The translations under genes were made by a program, and so were the position numbers. Under the pieces are notes generated by a model. It was not told the origin of the DNA. It ran no database searches and was given only the letters and a program-made list of their open reading frames with translations. From assembly GCF_004339465.1 (NCBI RefSeq), contig NZ_SMFY01000002.1, positions 992,001 to 1,056,000 of the forward strand: 64,000 nucleotides of DNA, written 5' to 3'. This document shows positions 44,485-54,268 of the stretch, piece after piece; the first letter of the stretch is position 1; every line of letters starts with the position of its first letter. Source of the stretch: Ancylobacter aquaticus. GTDB lineage: Bacteria; Pseudomonadota; Alphaproteobacteria; Rhizobiales; Xanthobacteraceae.

Positions 44485-45174
44485 ATGCTGAACGTATCCA
44501 GGCTGCACGTCTCCTATGGCGAGAGCGAGGTTCTGCACGGCCTCAACTTCAAGGTCGCGCCCAACGAGATCATCGCCATCATGGGCCGCAACGGCATGGG
44601 CAAGACCACGCTCATGAAGTCGCTCATGGGCATCGTGCCGACCAAGAGCGGCATGGTGAGTGTCGGCGCCACCGACATCACCAACTTCAAAAGCTATGAG
44701 CGCGTGAAAAACGGCGTCGCCTACGTACCGCAGGGCCGCATGATCTTCTCCACCATGACGGTGCAGGAGAACATCGAAACCGGCCTCATCCCGCGCGGCG
44801 AGAGCAAGGTGCCGCCCGACATCTACGAGCTGTTCCCCGTGCTGCTTGAGATGAAGGGCCGGCGCGGCGGCAATCTTTCCGGCGGCCAGCAGCAGCAGCT
44901 CGCCATCGCCCGCGCGCTCGCCACGGCACCCAAGGTGCTGCTGCTCGACGAGCCGACCGAGGGCATCCAGCCCTCCATCATCCGCGAGATGGCCCGCACG
45001 CTGAAGCGCATCCGCGACGAGCGCGGCCTGTCCATCGTGGTGTCCGAACAGGTGCTGTCCTTCGCCCTCGACATCGCCGACCGCGTGCTGGTGATCGAGA
45101 ACGGCGAGATCGTCCACGAGGATCTGCGCGCCGACATCGACGAGGCCAAGGTCTCGAAATTCCTGTCGGTCTGA
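44485..45174 (+). CDS. ABC transporter ATPase (UrtE-like)
   Basis: The product is 229 aa. Walker A GRNGMGKTT near 36-44, signature LSGGQ in 'GGNLSGGQQQQLAIARAL', Walker B 'VLLLDEPTEGIQPSI', H-loop region 'SIVVSEQVLSFALD'. 'GRNGMGKTT' and 'PTEGIQPSII' are UrtE hallmarks. It is the second ATPase of the heteromeric importer, ten bases after the first. Confidence 0.93.
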   Translation: MLNVSRLHVSYGESEVLHGLNFKVAPNEIIAIMGRNGMGKTTLMKSLMGIVPTKSGMVSVGATDITNFKSYERVKNGVAYVPQGRMIFSTMTVQENIETGLIPRGESKVPPDIYELFPVLLEMKGRRGGNLSGGQQQQLAIARALATAPKVLLLDEPTEGIQPSIIREMARTLKRIRDERGLSIVVSEQVLSFALDIADRVLVIENGEIVHEDLRADIDEAKVSKFLSV

Positions 45175-45239
45175 GCCCCTGCCAGACCTCTTCGCCCAGC
45201 CTGCCCGAGATTCCAGCTTGCCCAAGGGGAGTGAGAAGA

Positions 45240-46469
45240 ATGACCGAGACACTGATCAAAGTTGACCTCAACCAGTCGGCCTATGACAACGACATGGTTC
45301 ACAACCGCTGGCACCCGGACATCCCGATGGTGGCGTGGGTGAAGCCGGGCGACGATTTCATCGTCGAGACCTATGACTGGACCGGCGGCTTCATCAAGAA
45401 CAACGATTCCGCCGACGACGTGCGCGACATCGACCTGTCGATCGTGCATTTCCTCTCCGGCCCCATCGGCGTCAAGGGCGCCGAGCCGGGCGACCTGCTG
45501 GTGGTCGACCTGCTCGACATCGGCGCCATGCCCGACAGCCAGTGGGGCTTCAACGGCTTCTTCTCGAAGAACAATGGCGGCGGCTTCCTGACCGACCATT
45601 TCCCGCAGGCTCAGAAGTCGATCTGGGACTTCAAGGGCATGTACACCTCCTCGCGCCACATCCCGGGCGTGAACTTCGCCGGCCTCATCCATCCCGGCCT
45701 GATCGGCTGCCTGCCCGATCCGAAGCTGCTGGAGACCTGGAACACCCGCGAACAGGCGCTGATCGACACCAACCCGACCCGCGTTCCCGCGCTCGCCGTC
45801 CCGCCCTTCGCCGCCACCGCCCATATGGGCCGGCTGACCGGCGACGCGAAGGCCGCCGCCGCCGCCACCGGCGCGCGCACCGTTCCCCCGCGCGAACATG
45901 GCGGCAATTGCGACATCAAGGACCTGTCGCGCGGCTCCAAGATCTATTTCCCCGTCTATGTCGAAGGCGGCGGCCTCTCCATGGGCGACCTGCATTTCAG
46001 CCAGGGCGACGGCGAGATCACCTTCTGCGGCGCCATCGAGATGGCCGGCTGGGTCCACCTCAAGGTCGAGGTGCTCAAGGGCGGCATGGCGAAATACGGG
46101 ATCAAGAATCCCATCTTCAAGCCCTCGCCGGTGACGCCGAACTACAAGGACTACCTGATCTTCGAGGGCATCTCGGTCGACGAGTATGGCGGCCAGCACT
46201 ATCTCGACGTCCACATCGCCTATCGCCAGGCCTGCCTCAACGCCATCGAATACCTGAAGAAGTTCGGCTATTCCGGCGCCCAGGCCTATTCGATCCTCGG
46301 CACCGCGCCGGTGCAGGGGCATATTTCGGGCGTCGTCGATATTCCCAACGCCTGCGCCACCCTGTGGCTGCCGACCGAAATCTTCGACTTCGACATCAAC
46401 CCGACCGCCGATGGGCCGACCAAGTTCATCGACGGCTCGATCGACATGCCGCTTTCACCGGACCTTTGA
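45240..46469 (+). CDS. fmdA: Formamidase
   Basis: The product is 409 aa, the length of Methylophilus FmdA (about 407). It hydrolyses formamide to formate and ammonia in the cytoplasm. The acetamidase/formamidase fold shows 'VHNRWHPDIPMVAWVKPGD' near 20, 'SSRHIPGVNFAGLIHPGLIG' near 140, 'PPREHGGNCDIKDLSRGS' near 220 and 'VEGGGLSMGDLHFSQGDGEI' near 240. I start at 45240, with GGGGAG ten bases upstream, rather than a GTG nine bases before. It ends the transporter operon together with fmdB and gives its likely substrate class. Confidence 0.95.
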   Translation: MTETLIKVDLNQSAYDNDMVHNRWHPDIPMVAWVKPGDDFIVETYDWTGGFIKNNDSADDVRDIDLSIVHFLSGPIGVKGAEPGDLLVVDLLDIGAMPDSQWGFNGFFSKNNGGGFLTDHFPQAQKSIWDFKGMYTSSRHIPGVNFAGLIHPGLIGCLPDPKLLETWNTREQALIDTNPTRVPALAVPPFAATAHMGRLTGDAKAAAAATGARTVPPREHGGNCDIKDLSRGSKIYFPVYVEGGGLSMGDLHFSQGDGEITFCGAIEMAGWVHLKVEVLKGGMAKYGIKNPIFKPSPVTPNYKDYLIFEGISVDEYGGQHYLDVHIAYRQACLNAIEYLKKFGYSGAQAYSILGTAPVQGHISGVVDIPNACATLWLPTEIFDFDINPTADGPTKFIDGSIDMPLSPDL

Positions 46470-46490
46470 CCCCCACTTAGTCCGGTGCAT

Positions 46491-46519
46491 GCGGGGCGAT
46501 GCCAAAGGCGTCGCCCCGC
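46491..46519 (+). terminator. Hairpin between fmdA and fmdB
   Basis: GCGGGGCGATGCC pairs with GGCGTCGCCCCGC (13 pairs, one T-G) around AAA. No T run follows, so it may be an mRNA-stability or partial-termination element inside the operon. Confidence 0.5.
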
Positions 46520-46580
46520 CCTTACCTCAGAGGAAACGCCCAAGGGGTCGCCCTCAAGACCCGCACACAGGGACACGCTC

Positions 46581-46937
46581 ATGCCCGTCTACGAATATGA
46601 ATGCGAGAGCTGTGGCGATTTCACCGCCATGCGGCCGATGAGCGAGTATCAGGCGCCCCAGCCCTGCCCGGAGTGCAGCGCGATGGCGCCGCGCGTCATG
46701 CTGACGGCGCCCCACTTCTCCGGCATGTCGCGCGACAGCCTCACCGCCCACGCCACCAATGAGCGGGCAAGCCACGCGCCGATGACGACGGGCGAGTATG
46801 CGGCGAAGAAGCACCCGTCGAGCTGCTCTTGCTGCTCCGGCGGCATGAAGAGCCGCAGCAAGAAATCCAAGACCGCCACCGCCGCGTCAGGCGCCAAGAG
46901 CTTCCCCTCGGCGCGCCCGTGGATGATCAGCCACTGA
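46581..46937 (+). CDS. fmdB: FmdB family zinc-ribbon protein
   Basis: The product is 118 aa. 'MPVYEYECESCGDFTAMRPM' and 'PQPCPECSAMAPRVML' give the two CxxC pairs of the FmdB zinc ribbon (residues 8-34). The rest is flexible, with a second small Cys cluster 'SSCSCCSGG' near 81-89 and a Lys/Ser-rich stretch. FmdB was named as a putative regulator of formamidase in Methylophilus; how it acts is not established. It is 111 bases behind fmdA. Confidence 0.9.
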   Translation: MPVYEYECESCGDFTAMRPMSEYQAPQPCPECSAMAPRVMLTAPHFSGMSRDSLTAHATNERASHAPMTTGEYAAKKHPSSCSCCSGGMKSRSKKSKTATAASGAKSFPSARPWMISH

Positions 46938-46949
46938 GCGATGAATCCA

Positions 46950-47052
46950 GGGTGAGAATCGTCATGCCGGACGCGCCGCAGGCGCGATCCGGGATCGCGC
47001 AAACAGTGGGGAACGATCCCGGCTCTCCGCCGCGCCGGGCCGGGATGACGCC
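46950..47052. repeat. Palindromic intergenic repeat
   Basis: 'CGTCATGCCGGACGCGCCG' and, 80 bases on, 'CCGGGCCGGGATGACGCC' are near inverted arms. An inner pair, GATCCGGGATC and GATCCCGGC, is nested within. This is a familiar type of dispersed palindrome in alphaproteobacterial genomes. It lies between the convergent fmdB and ggt genes. Confidence 0.6.
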
Positions 47053-47066
47053 GCCCCTCGCCCCCC

Positions 47067-48818
47067 TCACTCCCCGATCGCAACGCCCTCGCGGCGCGGA
47101 TCGGCGGCGCCGATGAGCCCTCCCGGCGTGATTGCCACCGCCTGTACCCCTGAGGTCATCGGCATCGTCTTCACCTCGAAGCCGAGTTGCTTCAGCCCCG
47201 GCGCCAGCCCCTCCGCCGCCGTTCCCGCCTCGATTTCCACCGCGTCGAAGCGCGCCAGCACGTTCGGTGCGGCGATGGCGTCGGCAAGGCCCAGGCCCCA
47301 GTCGAGATGGGCAATCAGCGTCTTCGCGACATAGCCGATGATCTGGCTGCCACCGGGCGAGCCGAGCGCCAGCACCGGGCGCCCGTCTTTCAGCACCACC
47401 GTCGGCGCCATGGAGGAACGCGGGCGCTTGCCCGGCTCGACCCGGTTGGCCACCGGCACGCCGTCCCTGTGCGAGCGGAAGGAGAAGTCCGTCAGCTCGT
47501 TGTTCAGCAGGAAGCCACCCACCATCAGCCGCGAACCGAAGCCGGCCTCGATGGTCGAGGTCATCGAGACGACATTGCCCTCGCCATCGACAATGGTGAT
47601 CTGGGTGGTGGAGGGCAGTTCAGGCGCCGCGCCATCTGCCCGCGCCGGGGGAACCATCGCGTGATCCCATGGGGGCATGCCCGCCGCGACCTCCGGCAGC
47701 GCATCGTCGCCGGCCAACAGCTTTGCCCGCGCGTCGAGATAGTCGCGCGCCAGCAGCCCCCGGGTCGGCATCGGCACGAAATCGACATCGGCGATGTAGC
47801 GCTCGCGGTCGGCAAAGGCGAGGCGCGAGGCATCGGCGATCAGTCGCCACGCTTCGGGTGAGGAGGGGCCAAGCGCCGCCAGGTCATAAGGCTCCAGCAG
47901 GCCGAGAATCTGGCCGAGCGTGATCCCCCCGGAACTCGGCGGCCCCATGCCGCAGACCTCGAAGCCCCGATAGCCGCCGCAAACCGGCGCCCTCTCCTTC
48001 ACTTGATAGCTGGCGAGATCCTCCATCGCCAGCAGGCCGGGATTGGCCGCATTGCGGACCGCGCCGACGATTTCCTGCGCCAGCGCGCCGTCATAAAAAG
48101 CGGCCGCGCCGCCGGTGCGCAACGCCCGGAGCGTGCCGGCATAGGCGGGGTTCTTCAGCAGGGTGCCTTCCCGCAATGGCGCGCCACCAGCGTCGAGAAA
48201 ATAGGCCCGCGCCGCCGTGTCGCGCGCCAGCAGGGCGGCGTCGCCGGCAATCAGCCCGGCAAGGCGGGGAGAGACGGCAAATCCGTTTTCCGCCCGTTCC
48301 AGCGCGGGGTCGAACAGCCGCTTCCAGTCCAGCCGGCCATAGCGCTTGTGAACCGTCTCCAGCAGCGCCGGTGTGCCGGGCGTGCCGACCGAGCGCCCGC
48401 CGATCACCGCCTCCAGGAAGGCGAGCGGCTGGCCCTCCGCATTCTGGAACAGGGTCGGGGTCGCCGCGCGCGGCGCCGTCTCGCGCCCGTCGAAGGTGGT
48501 GAGCCGGCTCGTGCCCGCATCCCAATAGACCAAGAAGGCACCGCCCCCGAGGCCGGAGGATTGCGGTTCCACCAGCCCGAGCACGAGCTGGACCGCGATG
48601 AGGGCGTCGATGGCATTGCCGCCCGCGCGCAGCATCTCCGCGCCGGCCTCCGCCGCCAGCGGGTTGGCCGCCGTCACCATCCAGTCCTTGCCGGTGGCGG
48701 TCTTCTGGCCAGCAGCACGCGCGCTTGCCAGCTCCGGCGCGTGGCTGTCGGAGATTTGCTGGGCGTGCAGCGGCGTTGCCACCAGCACCAGCGCGAACAA
48801 GCACGGCCAAAGCTTCAT
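47067..48818 (-). CDS. ggt: Gamma-glutamyltransferase
   Basis: The product is 583 aa. A signal peptide ends at 'LHAQQ' (near residue 20). The proenzyme cleaves itself before the catalytic Thr in 'ELPSTTQITIVD', near residue 402, to give the large and small subunits. 'GLGGGAFLVYWD', 'PPSSGGITLGQIL' and 'GSPGGSQIIGYV' are family motifs. It degrades glutathione and other gamma-glutamyl compounds in the periplasm. GGAAGGGACGTG before the ATG sets the start at 48818, over an in-frame ATG 24 bases upstream. Confidence 0.94.
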   Translation of the reverse strand: MKLWPCLFALVLVATPLHAQQISDSHAPELASARAAGQKTATGKDWMVTAANPLAAEAGAEMLRAGGNAIDALIAVQLVLGLVEPQSSGLGGGAFLVYWDAGTSRLTTFDGRETAPRAATPTLFQNAEGQPLAFLEAVIGGRSVGTPGTPALLETVHKRYGRLDWKRLFDPALERAENGFAVSPRLAGLIAGDAALLARDTAARAYFLDAGGAPLREGTLLKNPAYAGTLRALRTGGAAAFYDGALAQEIVGAVRNAANPGLLAMEDLASYQVKERAPVCGGYRGFEVCGMGPPSSGGITLGQILGLLEPYDLAALGPSSPEAWRLIADASRLAFADRERYIADVDFVPMPTRGLLARDYLDARAKLLAGDDALPEVAAGMPPWDHAMVPPARADGAAPELPSTTQITIVDGEGNVVSMTSTIEAGFGSRLMVGGFLLNNELTDFSFRSHRDGVPVANRVEPGKRPRSSMAPTVVLKDGRPVLALGSPGGSQIIGYVAKTLIAHLDWGLGLADAIAAPNVLARFDAVEIEAGTAAEGLAPGLKQLGFEVKTMPMTSGVQAVAITPGGLIGAADPRREGVAIGE

Positions 48819-48952
48819 CACGTCCCTTCCCTCTGCGCGCACTCATGATTGCGCGCCGTAACGCGAAGTGAACAGCGGATTTCGCCATTGCACTGCAACA
48901 AGCGCGTGACCTTTCGACGAATCGGTCTAAGCTGCAGATGTCTTCAACAACT

Positions 48953-48969
48953 GAAAGGAGGTGATCCAG
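48953..48969 (+). promoter_or_regulatory. Extreme Shine-Dalgarno, 17 nt complementary to the 16S 3' end
   Basis: GAAAGGAGGTGATCCAG is the exact complement of the conserved 3' end of alphaproteobacterial 16S rRNA (CTGGATCACCTCCTTTC), the last G being the first base of a GTG start. Ordinary ribosome sites in this window match 4-7 bases. The core GGAGG has optimal spacing to the GTG at 48969. Confidence 0.8.
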
Positions 48970-49046
48970 TGTCTGATCGTCTTGATCCGCGGTCGTCGGT
49001 ATCCGTGACCTGGACGCTTACCTCTTATGAGGTTCGTTCCGCGTGA
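48969..49046 (+). CDS. Candidate 25-aa small protein or leader peptide
   Basis: A GTG-started frame of 25 codons plus stop reads MSDRLDPRSSVSV followed by TWTLTSYEVRSA. It follows the extreme ribosome site above and is closed by a strong terminator 59 bases later. It therefore has the shape of a complete short transcription unit between ggt and yaiI. The peptide has no signal or membrane segment. I do not recognise it; translation looks very likely given the ribosome site, and function is unknown. Confidence 0.6.
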   Translation: MSDRLDPRSSVSVTWTLTSYEVRSA

Positions 49047-49104
49047 TGAGATACGTCGCGCTGCCCCTCTAGGCAGTTACGGACCGAACCGCGGTCTGAC
49101 ATGG

Positions 49105-49138
49105 GAAGGGCTGTCCTCGCGGGCAGCCCTTCTTTCTT
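49105..49138 (+). terminator. Strong rho-independent terminator
   Basis: GAAGGGCTGTCC pairs with GGGCAGCCCTTC (12 pairs, one T-G) around TCGC, then TTTCTT. It ends the short unit with the 25-aa ORF and lies 30 bases before the yaiI start, so it could also act as an attenuator for that gene. Confidence 0.85.
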
Positions 49139-49167
49139 GATAACAGCCCATTACCTCCGGGATTACT

Positions 49168-49641
49168 TTGTCGAAGCCGATCCTCATCTATATCGACGCT
49201 GACGCCTGCCCGGTGAAGGACGAGACGTATCGCGTCGCCGCTCGCCACCGGCTCAAGGTGTTCCTCGTCGCCAACTCCTGGATCGCGGTGCCGCGCGAGG
49301 CCGAGGTCGAGCGTGTGGTCGTCTCCGCCGGGCCGGATGTCGCCGATGACTGGATCGTCGAACGGGTGGAAGAAGGCGACCTCGTCATTACCGCCGACGT
49401 CCCCCTCGCCGCCCGGGTGGTGGCCAAGGGCGCGGAGGCCATCGGCCCCACGGGAAAACCCTTCACCGCCGCCTCCATCGGCATGCAGCTTGCCACCCGT
49501 AACCTGATGGCGGACCTGCGCGAAGCCGGCGAGATCACCCGCGGGCCCCGCCCCTTTTCGCCGCGCGACCGGTCGGAATTTCTTCAGGCGCTGGAGCGTT
49601 CCATACAACGCTTGAAACGAAAGGGCTTTCTGGCGGGTTGA
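49168..49641 (+). CDS. YaiI/YqxD (UPF0178, DUF188) family protein
   Basis: The product is 157 aa. '[18 protein letters not shown]' near 7-24 and '[30 protein letters not shown]' (two parts) show the PIN-like fold of DUF188 with conserved Asp residues. '[18 protein letters not shown]' is the C-terminal family motif. The start is a TTG at 49168; no ATG fits. It may be a nuclease-like protein but its activity is unproven. The next gene follows 26 bases downstream. Confidence 0.9.
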   Translation: MSKPILIYIDADACPVKDETYRVAARHRLKVFLVANSWIAVPREAEVERVVVSAGPDVADDWIVERVEEGDLVITADVPLAARVVAKGAEAIGPTGKPFTAASIGMQLATRNLMADLREAGEITRGPRPFSPRDRSEFLQALERSIQRLKRKGFLAG

Positions 49642-49667
49642 AGAAGGGCAAGGAAAGGGAGACCGCA

Positions 49668-50429
49668 ATGCTGCAAGCCTGCCTCAACGGATCACGCGAG
49701 AGCGCGTTCCATGCCTACACCCCGCTCACTCCCGCGCGCCTCGCGGCGGATGCGGTTGCCGTGGTCGCCGCCGGGGCGAGCGAGCTTCACCTGCACCCGC
49801 GCGATCCCTCGGGCACTGAAACGCTAGACGCCGCACACGTCGCCGCCGCGATCGAGGCGATCCGCGCCAAGGCGCCGGGCATCCCCATCGGCCTGTCCAC
49901 CCATGCAGGCATCGCGCCGGGCGGAGCGGCGCGGCTCAAGGCGGTGAAGGCGTGGCAGGTGCTGCCGGACTATGTCTCGGTCAACCTGATCGAGGATGAC
50001 GCGCCTGACATGATCGCGCTCGCCCTTTCGCGCGGGATCGGCGTCGAGGCGGGGCTGTGGTCGGTGGCCGATGCCGAGCGCTTCACGACGCTGCCCGATG
50101 CAAAGAAGTGCCTGCGCATCCTCATTGAGATCAATGAGCAAGATGTCGAGGAAGGGCTCAAGGTCGCCGCCGCCATCCGCAAGGTGCTGGCGCGCGCCAG
50201 CCTCGATGTCCCCGTGCTCCAGCACGGTCTGGATGCCGGCGTCTGGCCGCTCTATCAGGACGCGCTGATGCGCGGTCTCGACGGCCGCATCGGGCTGGAG
50301 GACGGCAAGCATCTGCCCGATGGCACCGAGGCGCAGGACAATGCCGCCCTCATCAAGGCCGCCTTCCGCCTCGCCCGCGTGCCCCCGAACCTGCCGCCGG
50401 AATCGGTGCCGCCGCTGGCGGGGGCGTGA
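49668..50429 (+). CDS. BKACE family enzyme (3-keto-5-aminohexanoate cleavage protein type)
   Basis: The product is 253 aa, on the short side for DUF849/BKACE (about 270-310). 'LHLHPRDPSGTETLD' near 44-58 carries the zinc-binding His-x-His and the following Arg-Asp; 'IGLSTHAG' and 'VSVNLIEDDAPDM' line the barrel. 'GIGVEAGLWSVADAE' and 'HGLDAGVW' follow. Relatives condense or cleave a beta-keto acid with acetyl-CoA. The shorter length suggests a divergent substrate. GGGAG precedes the ATG; it is probably co-transcribed with yaiI. Confidence 0.85.
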   Translation: MLQACLNGSRESAFHAYTPLTPARLAADAVAVVAAGASELHLHPRDPSGTETLDAAHVAAAIEAIRAKAPGIPIGLSTHAGIAPGGAARLKAVKAWQVLPDYVSVNLIEDDAPDMIALALSRGIGVEAGLWSVADAERFTTLPDAKKCLRILIEINEQDVEEGLKVAAAIRKVLARASLDVPVLQHGLDAGVWPLYQDALMRGLDGRIGLEDGKHLPDGTEAQDNAALIKAAFRLARVPPNLPPESVPPLAGA

Positions 50430-50435
50430 GCGGAC

Positions 50436-51068
50436 TTACTTCCCCGCCGTCGGGATCATTGCGGCCACCTGCCGGTCGCTCGGGCGGTCGCTTTCGGCCA
50501 GCCCGGCCGCCACGCCCTCGCGGTCGGCCTCCGGGCGGTTCTGGCTCATCTTCCGTTTTCCCTCGATACGGGAAATCGGCAGCCGCACGCCGACAATGCC
50601 CTTGAGCTGCGCGGCGATGAAGGCCTCCGGCGCGTCGCTCACCTCCCAGGGTTCGGCACGGGGCTCTTCGTAAAGCGCGGTGAGGCGCGTGACGGCATCG
50701 AGCAGGCGGGCGGGGTCGTCGAAGAACTCAACCGCGCCATAGGCATGCACCGCCTCATAATTCCACGTCGGCACCACTTTGCCATGTTCCTGCTTGGCTG
50801 CGTACCAGCTCGGCGTGATGTAGGCATCCGCGCCGCCGAACAGCACCAGCGCCTCGCCGATCGGCGGCGCTCGCCACTGCGGGTTGGCCTTCGCGACATG
50901 GCCGTGGAGCACACCGTGCTCGCCTTCGCTTTCGTCGAGGAACAGCGGCAGCGGCGTCGCCAGCATGCCCTCGGCGGTGGCGGTGACCAGCGTCGCCAGC
51001 CGCGCTGCGCGCATGATCTGCCGGAGGAGCACGGGGTCGTCTTCGCGGAAGGCAGGAGGCGTGTACAT
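50436..51068 (-). CDS. PaiB-like FMN-binding protein
   Basis: The product is 210 aa, the usual length. 'MYTPPAFREDDPVLLRQIMRAARLATLVT' (here in one family pattern) and 'GHVAKANPQWR', 'YITPSWYAAKQEHGKVVPTWNYEAVHAYG' are characteristic of PaiB with a split-barrel flavin fold. Bacillus PaiB is described as a negative regulator of sporulation and protease genes; most members likely act as FMN-binding enzymes. It is convergent with the BKACE gene, six bases apart. Confidence 0.9.
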   Translation of the reverse strand: MYTPPAFREDDPVLLRQIMRAARLATLVTATAEGMLATPLPLFLDESEGEHGVLHGHVAKANPQWRAPPIGEALVLFGGADAYITPSWYAAKQEHGKVVPTWNYEAVHAYGAVEFFDDPARLLDAVTRLTALYEEPRAEPWEVSDAPEAFIAAQLKGIVGVRLPISRIEGKRKMSQNRPEADREGVAAGLAESDRPSDRQVAAMIPTAGK

Positions 51069-51175
51069 GGTGGACCCGGGGAGAGGCGGCTACGGAGGAT
51101 TCCCCGCAGCATACCTCGGGATCGCCCGACAGGAACCGGGCGATGGCGCATGCAGCTGCAGCGCGCCAACCCGGC

Positions 51176-51469
51176 CTATTTCATCTCCACCTCGACGAAG
51201 CTCATCGGCGCGTCGCCGGCGTTGCGCACATCGTGGCGTATGCCGGCCGGGCGCGAATAGGCGGCGCCGGCCGCCATGGCCACCTGCGTCACCGTCCCGT
51301 CCACGTCGATCTCCATCAGCCCGTCGGTGACGAAGACAATGGAGTAGTCCATCGCGTGCTCATGCCAGCCCGTGTTGGCACCGGGGGCGAAATCCCAGCG
51401 CGTGATCCGCACGCGCGCGTCATCGGCCAGCAAGGTGGGAACGGCCGGTATCGTGCAGGCGAACGCCAT
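51176..51469 (-). CDS. Small cupin protein
   Basis: The product is 97 aa, a single cupin barrel. Motif 1 'GANTGWHEHAMDYSIVFVTDGLME' gives His36, His38 and a Glu-like position; motif 2 'AYSRPAGIRHDVRNAG' gives the last His near 79. It binds a metal in most relatives. It starts six bases after the ppc stop on the same strand, so it is the downstream gene of a ppc operon. No substrate can be told. Confidence 0.85.
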   Translation of the reverse strand: MAFACTIPAVPTLLADDARVRITRWDFAPGANTGWHEHAMDYSIVFVTDGLMEIDVDGTVTQVAMAAGAAYSRPAGIRHDVRNAGDAPMSFVEVEMK

Positions 51470-51475
51470 GATGTC

Positions 51476-54268
51476 TTACCCCGAGTTCCGCAGCCCGGCC
51501 GAGATGCCGTTGATGGTCAGCTGGATGCCCTGCAGCACCTTCTCGTCGGTGTCGCTGGAGCGGTACTTGCGCAGCAGGCCCACCTGCACATGGTTGAGCG
51601 GATCGATATAGGGGAAGCGCGCGCGGATCGAGCGGTCCAGCAGCGGGTTGGTGCCGAGCAACTTGGGCTGCTCCGAGATCGACAGCAGCGCGTCGATGGC
51701 GGCCTGATGCTCCGTTCGGATTCGGCCGAAAATGCTCTCGCGCAGTTCCACATCCTCCACCAGCGCGGCATAGCGCGAGGCGATGGCGATGGAGCTCTTG
51801 GAAAGCACCATGTCCATATTGGAGAGCTGGGTGCGGAAGAACGGCCACTCCCGATACATTTCCTGCAGCAGCTTCAGGCCGTCGGGATGCGCCTCCAGCC
51901 AGGCCCGCACTGCGGTACCGAAGCCATACCAGCCCGGCAGCATCAGCCGGCACTGCGCCCAGGAGAACACCCAGGGAATGGCCCGCAGATCCTCGATCCG
52001 CCGCGTCTTCTTTCGCGAGGCCGGGCGCGAGCCGATGTTCAGCGTGGCGATTTCGTTGATGACGGTGGATTCCCAGAAATAATCCTCGAAGCGAGGGGTC
52101 TCGTAGACCAGCGCCCGATAGGCGGCGAACGCCGCGTCAGACAGCGCCTCCATCACGGTGAGATATTCCTCGCGCGGGGCCATGTCGTCGCCGGAGAGCA
52201 GCGTGGCCTCCAGCGTCGCCGCCGCGAGGATTTCGAGATTGCCGCGCCCGACCGCCGGGTTGGAGTATTTCGACGAGATGATCTCGCCCTGCTCGGTAAT
52301 CCGGATCTGCCCCTGCACCGCCCCGCCCGGCTGGGCGAGGATGGCGTCATAGCTCGGCCCGCCGCCGCGACCGACAGAGCCGCCGCGCCCGTGGAAAAGA
52401 CGCAGCCGCACGCCGTGGCGCTTGAACACCTCGATCAGCTCGATCTCGGCCTTGTAGAGCTCCCAGCCGGAGGTGAGGAAACCGCCATCCTTGTTGCTGT
52501 CGGAATAGCCGAGCATCACCTCCTGCACGCCGCCCCGGCTGTCGACCAGCTTGCGGTATTCCGGCAGGCGGAACATCTGCTCCATCACCTTGGCGGCGTT
52601 GCGCAGGTCGCCAATGGTCTCGAACAGCGGCACGATGTTCACCGCCGCAGACCCGGCGGGATCGACCAGCCCGACCTCCTTCAGCAGCAGCGCCAGTTCC
52701 AGCATGTCCGAGACGCTCTCGGCCTTGGAGATGATGCAGGTCTGGATCGCCTCAGGGCCGAAGCTCTGGTGGATGCGGGCGCAGGTGTGCAGCGTGGCGA
52801 GTTCGCCCACCGTCTCGTCGCAATAGGCGGCGAAGGGCGAGGTCAGCGGCCGGGCGGTGGTCAGTTCGCGCAGCAGCAGGGCGACGCGGGTGCCCTCGGG
52901 CAGCGCCTTGTAGTTGGTGCCGGGCGCGGCAACCTCGAACAGCTCGGCCACGCAGCGCTCATGCACATCGGAATTCTGCCGCGAATCCAGCACCGCGAGG
53001 TGGAAGCCGAAGCTGTCCACCGCCCGCCGCAGGGCGCGCAGCTTGCCACCGGCAATGACGCCGGACTTATGTGCCTTGAGCGAAGCATCGATGATGTCGA
53101 GATCGGCGCGCAATTCGGCGGCGGAGGCATAAGGCCGGGCCTGCGGCATCACGGTGAGGCCCAGCAGGTCGGCAATCTCCAGCCGGAAGGCGGTGGCGCG
53201 CAGGCGCGAGGCGATGGCGGTGACGGCGAGACGGTAGGGCTCGTTGCGCCGGTGCGGCGACAGGTCGGGCGAAGCGTCCACCAGCGCCAGCAGGTCGTCC
53301 GACACGCTCACCCGGATGGTGCTGATGGACAGTTCGCCGCCGAGGCTGTCCAGTTCTTCGAGATAGAACCGCACCGCCTGTGCGCTCTGCATCCGCATGG
53401 TCTCGCGCGTCACCTCGGCGGTGACGAAGGGGTTGCCGTCGCGATCGCCGCCGATCCAGCTGCCCATCCGCACGAAGGAGGCGATTTCCGGCGCCTCGCC
53501 TTCCCTCCCTTCCATGTCGGCCAGCCGGTCCTCCAGCGCCGCATAGAGCGAGGGCAGCTGGCGCAGGAACGTGTAGTCGTAATAGGCAAGACCGTTCGCC
53601 ACCTCGTCCAGCACGGTCAGCTTGGTCCGGCGCAGCAGATTGGTTTGCCACAGCATCAGCACCCGCCGGCGCAGCTCGGCGCTCGCCAGTTCCTGTTCCT
53701 CCGGCGTGGGGTCGCGGCGGGCGCGGTCGGCGAGCAGTTCCGCCACCTTCATCTCATGCGTCAGCGTGGAGCGGCGGCGCACCTCGGTGGGGTGCGCGGT
53801 CAGCACCGGGCTAGCCAGCGCGGTGTCGAAGAAGGCGCGCAGATCGGCGGTGGAAATGCCCGCCTCGCGCGCACGCTCCAGCGCCCGCGCCACCGTCGCA
53901 GGCCCGGCGCAGGTGCCGTTGGCCGCCGCCGCCCGCATCCGCCGGATGACGTTCTGGTCCTCGGCGATGTTGGCGAGGTGGGAGAAATAAGAGAAGGCGC
54001 GGACGATCGAGATCGTCTGGTCCGGCCCGAGGTCGCTCAGGATCGCCTCGAGCTCGTGCCGGGCGCCCTCGTCTTCCTCGCGGTGGAAGCGCGTGGAAAC
54101 GCGGCGGATATGCTCCACCAGCTCGTAGATCGCCTCGCCTTCCTGGTCGCGCAGCGTGTCGCCCAGCACCCGGCCGAGCATGCGGATGTCCTCGCGCAGG
54201 GAGAGGTCGAGCTCGCCATCGACTTCGGGTTCGGCATCGGAGAGGGCGATGGTGAGGGCAACGGACAT
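51476..54268 (-). CDS. ppc: Phosphoenolpyruvate carboxylase
   Basis: The product is 930 aa. It carboxylates phosphoenolpyruvate to oxaloacetate to refill the TCA cycle. Catalytic landmarks: His in '[13 protein letters not shown]' near 160, '[10 protein letters not shown]' with Lys near 590, '[14 protein letters not shown]' near 628, and the C-terminal '[15 protein letters not shown]' with the Asn/Gly end used for feedback. AAGGAG seven bases before the ATG at 54268 decides the start. The frame is open a further 180 bases upstream without homology. Confidence 0.96.
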   Translation of the reverse strand: MSVALTIALSDAEPEVDGELDLSLREDIRMLGRVLGDTLRDQEGEAIYELVEHIRRVSTRFHREEDEGARHELEAILSDLGPDQTISIVRAFSYFSHLANIAEDQNVIRRMRAAAANGTCAGPATVARALERAREAGISTADLRAFFDTALASPVLTAHPTEVRRRSTLTHEMKVAELLADRARRDPTPEEQELASAELRRRVLMLWQTNLLRRTKLTVLDEVANGLAYYDYTFLRQLPSLYAALEDRLADMEGREGEAPEIASFVRMGSWIGGDRDGNPFVTAEVTRETMRMQSAQAVRFYLEELDSLGGELSISTIRVSVSDDLLALVDASPDLSPHRRNEPYRLAVTAIASRLRATAFRLEIADLLGLTVMPQARPYASAAELRADLDIIDASLKAHKSGVIAGGKLRALRRAVDSFGFHLAVLDSRQNSDVHERCVAELFEVAAPGTNYKALPEGTRVALLLRELTTARPLTSPFAAYCDETVGELATLHTCARIHQSFGPEAIQTCIISKAESVSDMLELALLLKEVGLVDPAGSAAVNIVPLFETIGDLRNAAKVMEQMFRLPEYRKLVDSRGGVQEVMLGYSDSNKDGGFLTSGWELYKAEIELIEVFKRHGVRLRLFHGRGGSVGRGGGPSYDAILAQPGGAVQGQIRITEQGEIISSKYSNPAVGRGNLEILAAATLEATLLSGDDMAPREEYLTVMEALSDAAFAAYRALVYETPRFEDYFWESTVINEIATLNIGSRPASRKKTRRIEDLRAIPWVFSWAQCRLMLPGWYGFGTAVRAWLEAHPDGLKLLQEMYREWPFFRTQLSNMDMVLSKSSIAIASRYAALVEDVELRESIFGRIRTEHQAAIDALLSISEQPKLLGTNPLLDRSIRARFPYIDPLNHVQVGLLRKYRSSDTDEKVLQGIQLTINGISAGLRNSG

